A stretch of 8,649 bases of DNA from Sedimentisphaerales bacterium. GTDB lineage: Bacteria; Planctomycetota; Phycisphaerae; Sedimentisphaerales; Anaerobacaceae. Both the position numbers and the translations under genes were made by a program. The notes under the pieces are model-generated. The model did not search any database. It saw nothing but the letters and a program-made list of their open reading frames with translations, and was not told the DNA's origin. Shown one piece after another: positions 7,413-8,649 of the stretch. Every line of letters begins with the position of its first letter. Position 1 is the first letter of the stretch. The DNA is taken from NCBI GenBank assembly GCA_030630905.1, contig DAOVMB010000073.1, forward strand, positions 1 to 8,649, read 5' to 3'.

Positions 7413-8546
7413 ACAACTAAAAACGCTGTTTTCATATACTCATCTGAGTTTGAGAAGTATCTTTATCCGCCGGAACATCCCTTTAATACTGTCCGGGCGA
7501 AAAGAGTCCGGGATATTGTAAGCTCAATGGGATTGCTTTCAGGCAGTGGCGGTAGTGAGGTCGCGCCGGTTGCCGCCGAGAGAATCGTGCTCAAGAAGTT
7601 TCACTCGGCCCGCTACCTGCACGCGTTGAAAACCGCAGCAGGGGGACGTTGGAATGCTGATGCACTTGCAATGGGAATTGGCAGCCCGGATTGCCCGATC
7701 TTTAAGGGATTGTATGAGTACGCGGTTTTAGCTGCCGGAGGTACGCTGACCGCGGCGAAGATGATTCTGTCGGGCGAAACCGAACTGGCATTCAATCCGT
7801 CAGGGGGATATCATCATGCAGGCCCTGAGCTTGCTGCCGGTTTTTGTTACATAAATGATATGGCGCTGGCCTGTATCGTACTGGCCGAGCAGGCCAAACG
7901 GGTCTTATATCTTGATGTGGACGTGCATCACGGCGACGGCGTTGCTAATGCGTTCTATGATCGTTCGGATGTGATGACTATATCATTTCACCAGAATCCC
8001 AAAACACTGTTCCCCGGGACCGGATTCGAGAATGAAATCGGGACGGGTGAGGCAAAAGGCTACTGCGTGAATGTTCCCCTTCCCGTTGGTACTTATGACC
8101 AGGCGTATATGAAGGTATTCGAAGCTGTCGTTCTTCCATTGATGACGGCTTATAATCCGGATGTGATTGTTTTTGAATTGGGCGCCGATGCCCTCGCGGG
8201 CGATCCATTAGCGAATCTGAGCTTGACGAATAACGTTTATGCCGAGATCATCAATCACCTGATGAGCTTCGGCAAACCAATCCTTGCGACCGGCGGCGGG
8301 GGATATAACGTCGAGAATACGGTGCGGGCCTGGGCTTTGGCTTGGAGCATCTTCTGCGGCGCCGATCAGGGCGAGGAGATGAGTCACGCCATGGGCGGCG
8401 TCTTTCTCGAAAGCACCGAGTGGCAGGCCGGACTGCGAGACAGGGCACTGGCAGTGGCCGAGCAGCAGAGAAATGCCGTTGAGCCGGCAATCGAAGCGGT
8501 TGTGCGGAATATCAAAAAAAGCGTTTTCCCGATTCACGGGCTTTAG
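7410..8546 (+). CDS. acuC: AcuC-like zinc-dependent histone deacetylase family protein
   Basis: A 378-residue class I HDAC-fold deacetylase, expected to remove acetyl groups from lysines of cytoplasmic proteins. The active site is complete: H135-H136 in GGYHHAG, charge-relay D169 and D176 flanking zinc ligands D171 and H173 in LDVDVHHGDG, third zinc ligand D260 in GADALAGDP, and catalytic Y299 in GGGGYN. The N-terminal HPFNTVRAKR stretch and the overall length match AcuC proteins rather than acetylpolyamine amidohydrolases, though the latter cannot be fully excluded. It starts with TTG. It is last in the operon, 12 bp after the CoA-transferase-GNAT gene, pairing an acetyltransferase with a deacetylase beside an acyl-CoA synthetase, as acuA and acuC pair beside acsA in Bacillus subtilis. 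No clear terminator directly follows the stop; palindromes begin about 50 bp downstream. Confidence 0.9.
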   Translation: MTTKNAVFIYSSEFEKYLYPPEHPFNTVRAKRVRDIVSSMGLLSGSGGSEVAPVAAERIVLKKFHSARYLHALKTAAGGRWNADALAMGIGSPDCPIFKGLYEYAVLAAGGTLTAAKMILSGETELAFNPSGGYHHAGPELAAGFCYINDMALACIVLAEQAKRVLYLDVDVHHGDGVANAFYDRSDVMTISFHQNPKTLFPGTGFENEIGTGEAKGYCVNVPLPVGTYDQAYMKVFEAVVLPLMTAYNPDVIVFELGADALAGDPLANLSLTNNVYAEIINHLMSFGKPILATGGGGYNVENTVRAWALAWSIFCGADQGEEMSHAMGGVFLESTEWQAGLRDRALAVAEQQRNAVEPAIEAVVRNIKKSVFPIHGL

Positions 8547-8595
8547 TTAATGACATAGTAGTCTGTCAAATATGATTTAAGAGTCTGGAAGGGTG

Positions 8596-8647
8596 GTAGC
8601 CTCAAGCGCAGCTTGGGGATGGCTTCTGGCGTATTGACCATCCCCAA
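8596..8647 (+). repeat. REP-like element: GTAG plus two overlapping palindromes
   Basis: GTAG (8596-8599) is followed at once by an 8-bp stem, CCTCAAGC (8600-8607) with GCTTGGGG (8611-8618), triloop GCA and one T-G wobble. The second stem is a perfect 10-bp palindrome: TTGGGGATGG (8613-8622) with CCATCCCCAA (8638-8647) around a 15-nt loop. The two stems share 8613-8618, so only one can form fully at a time. The GTAG-stem layout is like REP sequences mobilised by RAYT transposases. It might also end the operon transcript, but the sequence where a T-run would lie is outside the window. No second copy is visible here. Confidence 0.45.
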
Positions 8648-8649
8648 AA

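Noticed and set aside
1362..8546. One functional pathway linking the GH13 enzyme with the acyl-CoA operon
   Set aside because: Each has its own promoter and a 106-bp gap separates them; sugar breakdown feeding acetate formation is plausible but nothing in the sequence ties them together.

Overview
The window is a bacterial chromosomal segment in which all five complete genes lie on the + strand, with short gaps (the longest is 196 bp between the first two genes) and no tRNA, rRNA, CRISPR array or transposase. Base composition is mixed, roughly half GC by eye. Ribosome-binding sites are of the AAAGGA type, and two promoters look like ordinary sigma-70 sites. The gene set (ADP-forming acyl-CoA synthetase, CoA-transferase fused to an acetyltransferase, AcuC-type deacetylase) suggests an anaerobic or facultative heterotroph. 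Planctomycetota (Phycisphaerae-like) is my best guess, but this is a weak inference from style and gene content, not from a marker gene.

Layout. Positions 1-90 may hold the last codons of an upstream gene. 68-1165 encodes a receiver-histidine kinase hybrid without a sensor domain. 1166-1361 is a partly AT-rich intergenic stretch with a perfect hairpin and an extended -10 promoter that probably serves the next gene. 1362-3305 encodes a cytoplasmic GH13 alpha-glucan-active enzyme. 3306-3411 holds a good sigma-70 promoter. 3412-8546 is a tight three-gene operon (gaps of 14 and 12 bp). 8547-8649 is intergenic and ends in a REP-like pair of overlapping palindromes that reaches the window edge.

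How the genes may work together. The three-gene operon is the main point of interest. It encodes an ADP-forming acyl-CoA synthetase with both expected catalytic histidines, an acetyl-CoA hydrolase/CoA-transferase carrying a C-terminal GNAT acetyltransferase domain, and a zinc-dependent AcuC-like deacetylase with all catalytic residues. This resembles, with different enzymes, the Bacillus acsA/acuABC logic in which an acetate-activating enzyme is switched off by lysine acetylation and switched on again by AcuC. My inference is that this is a self-contained acetate (or short-chain acyl)/acyl-CoA module with its own reversible lysine acetylation switch. The kinase and glycosidase upstream look like separate transcription units with no evident functional link to the operon.
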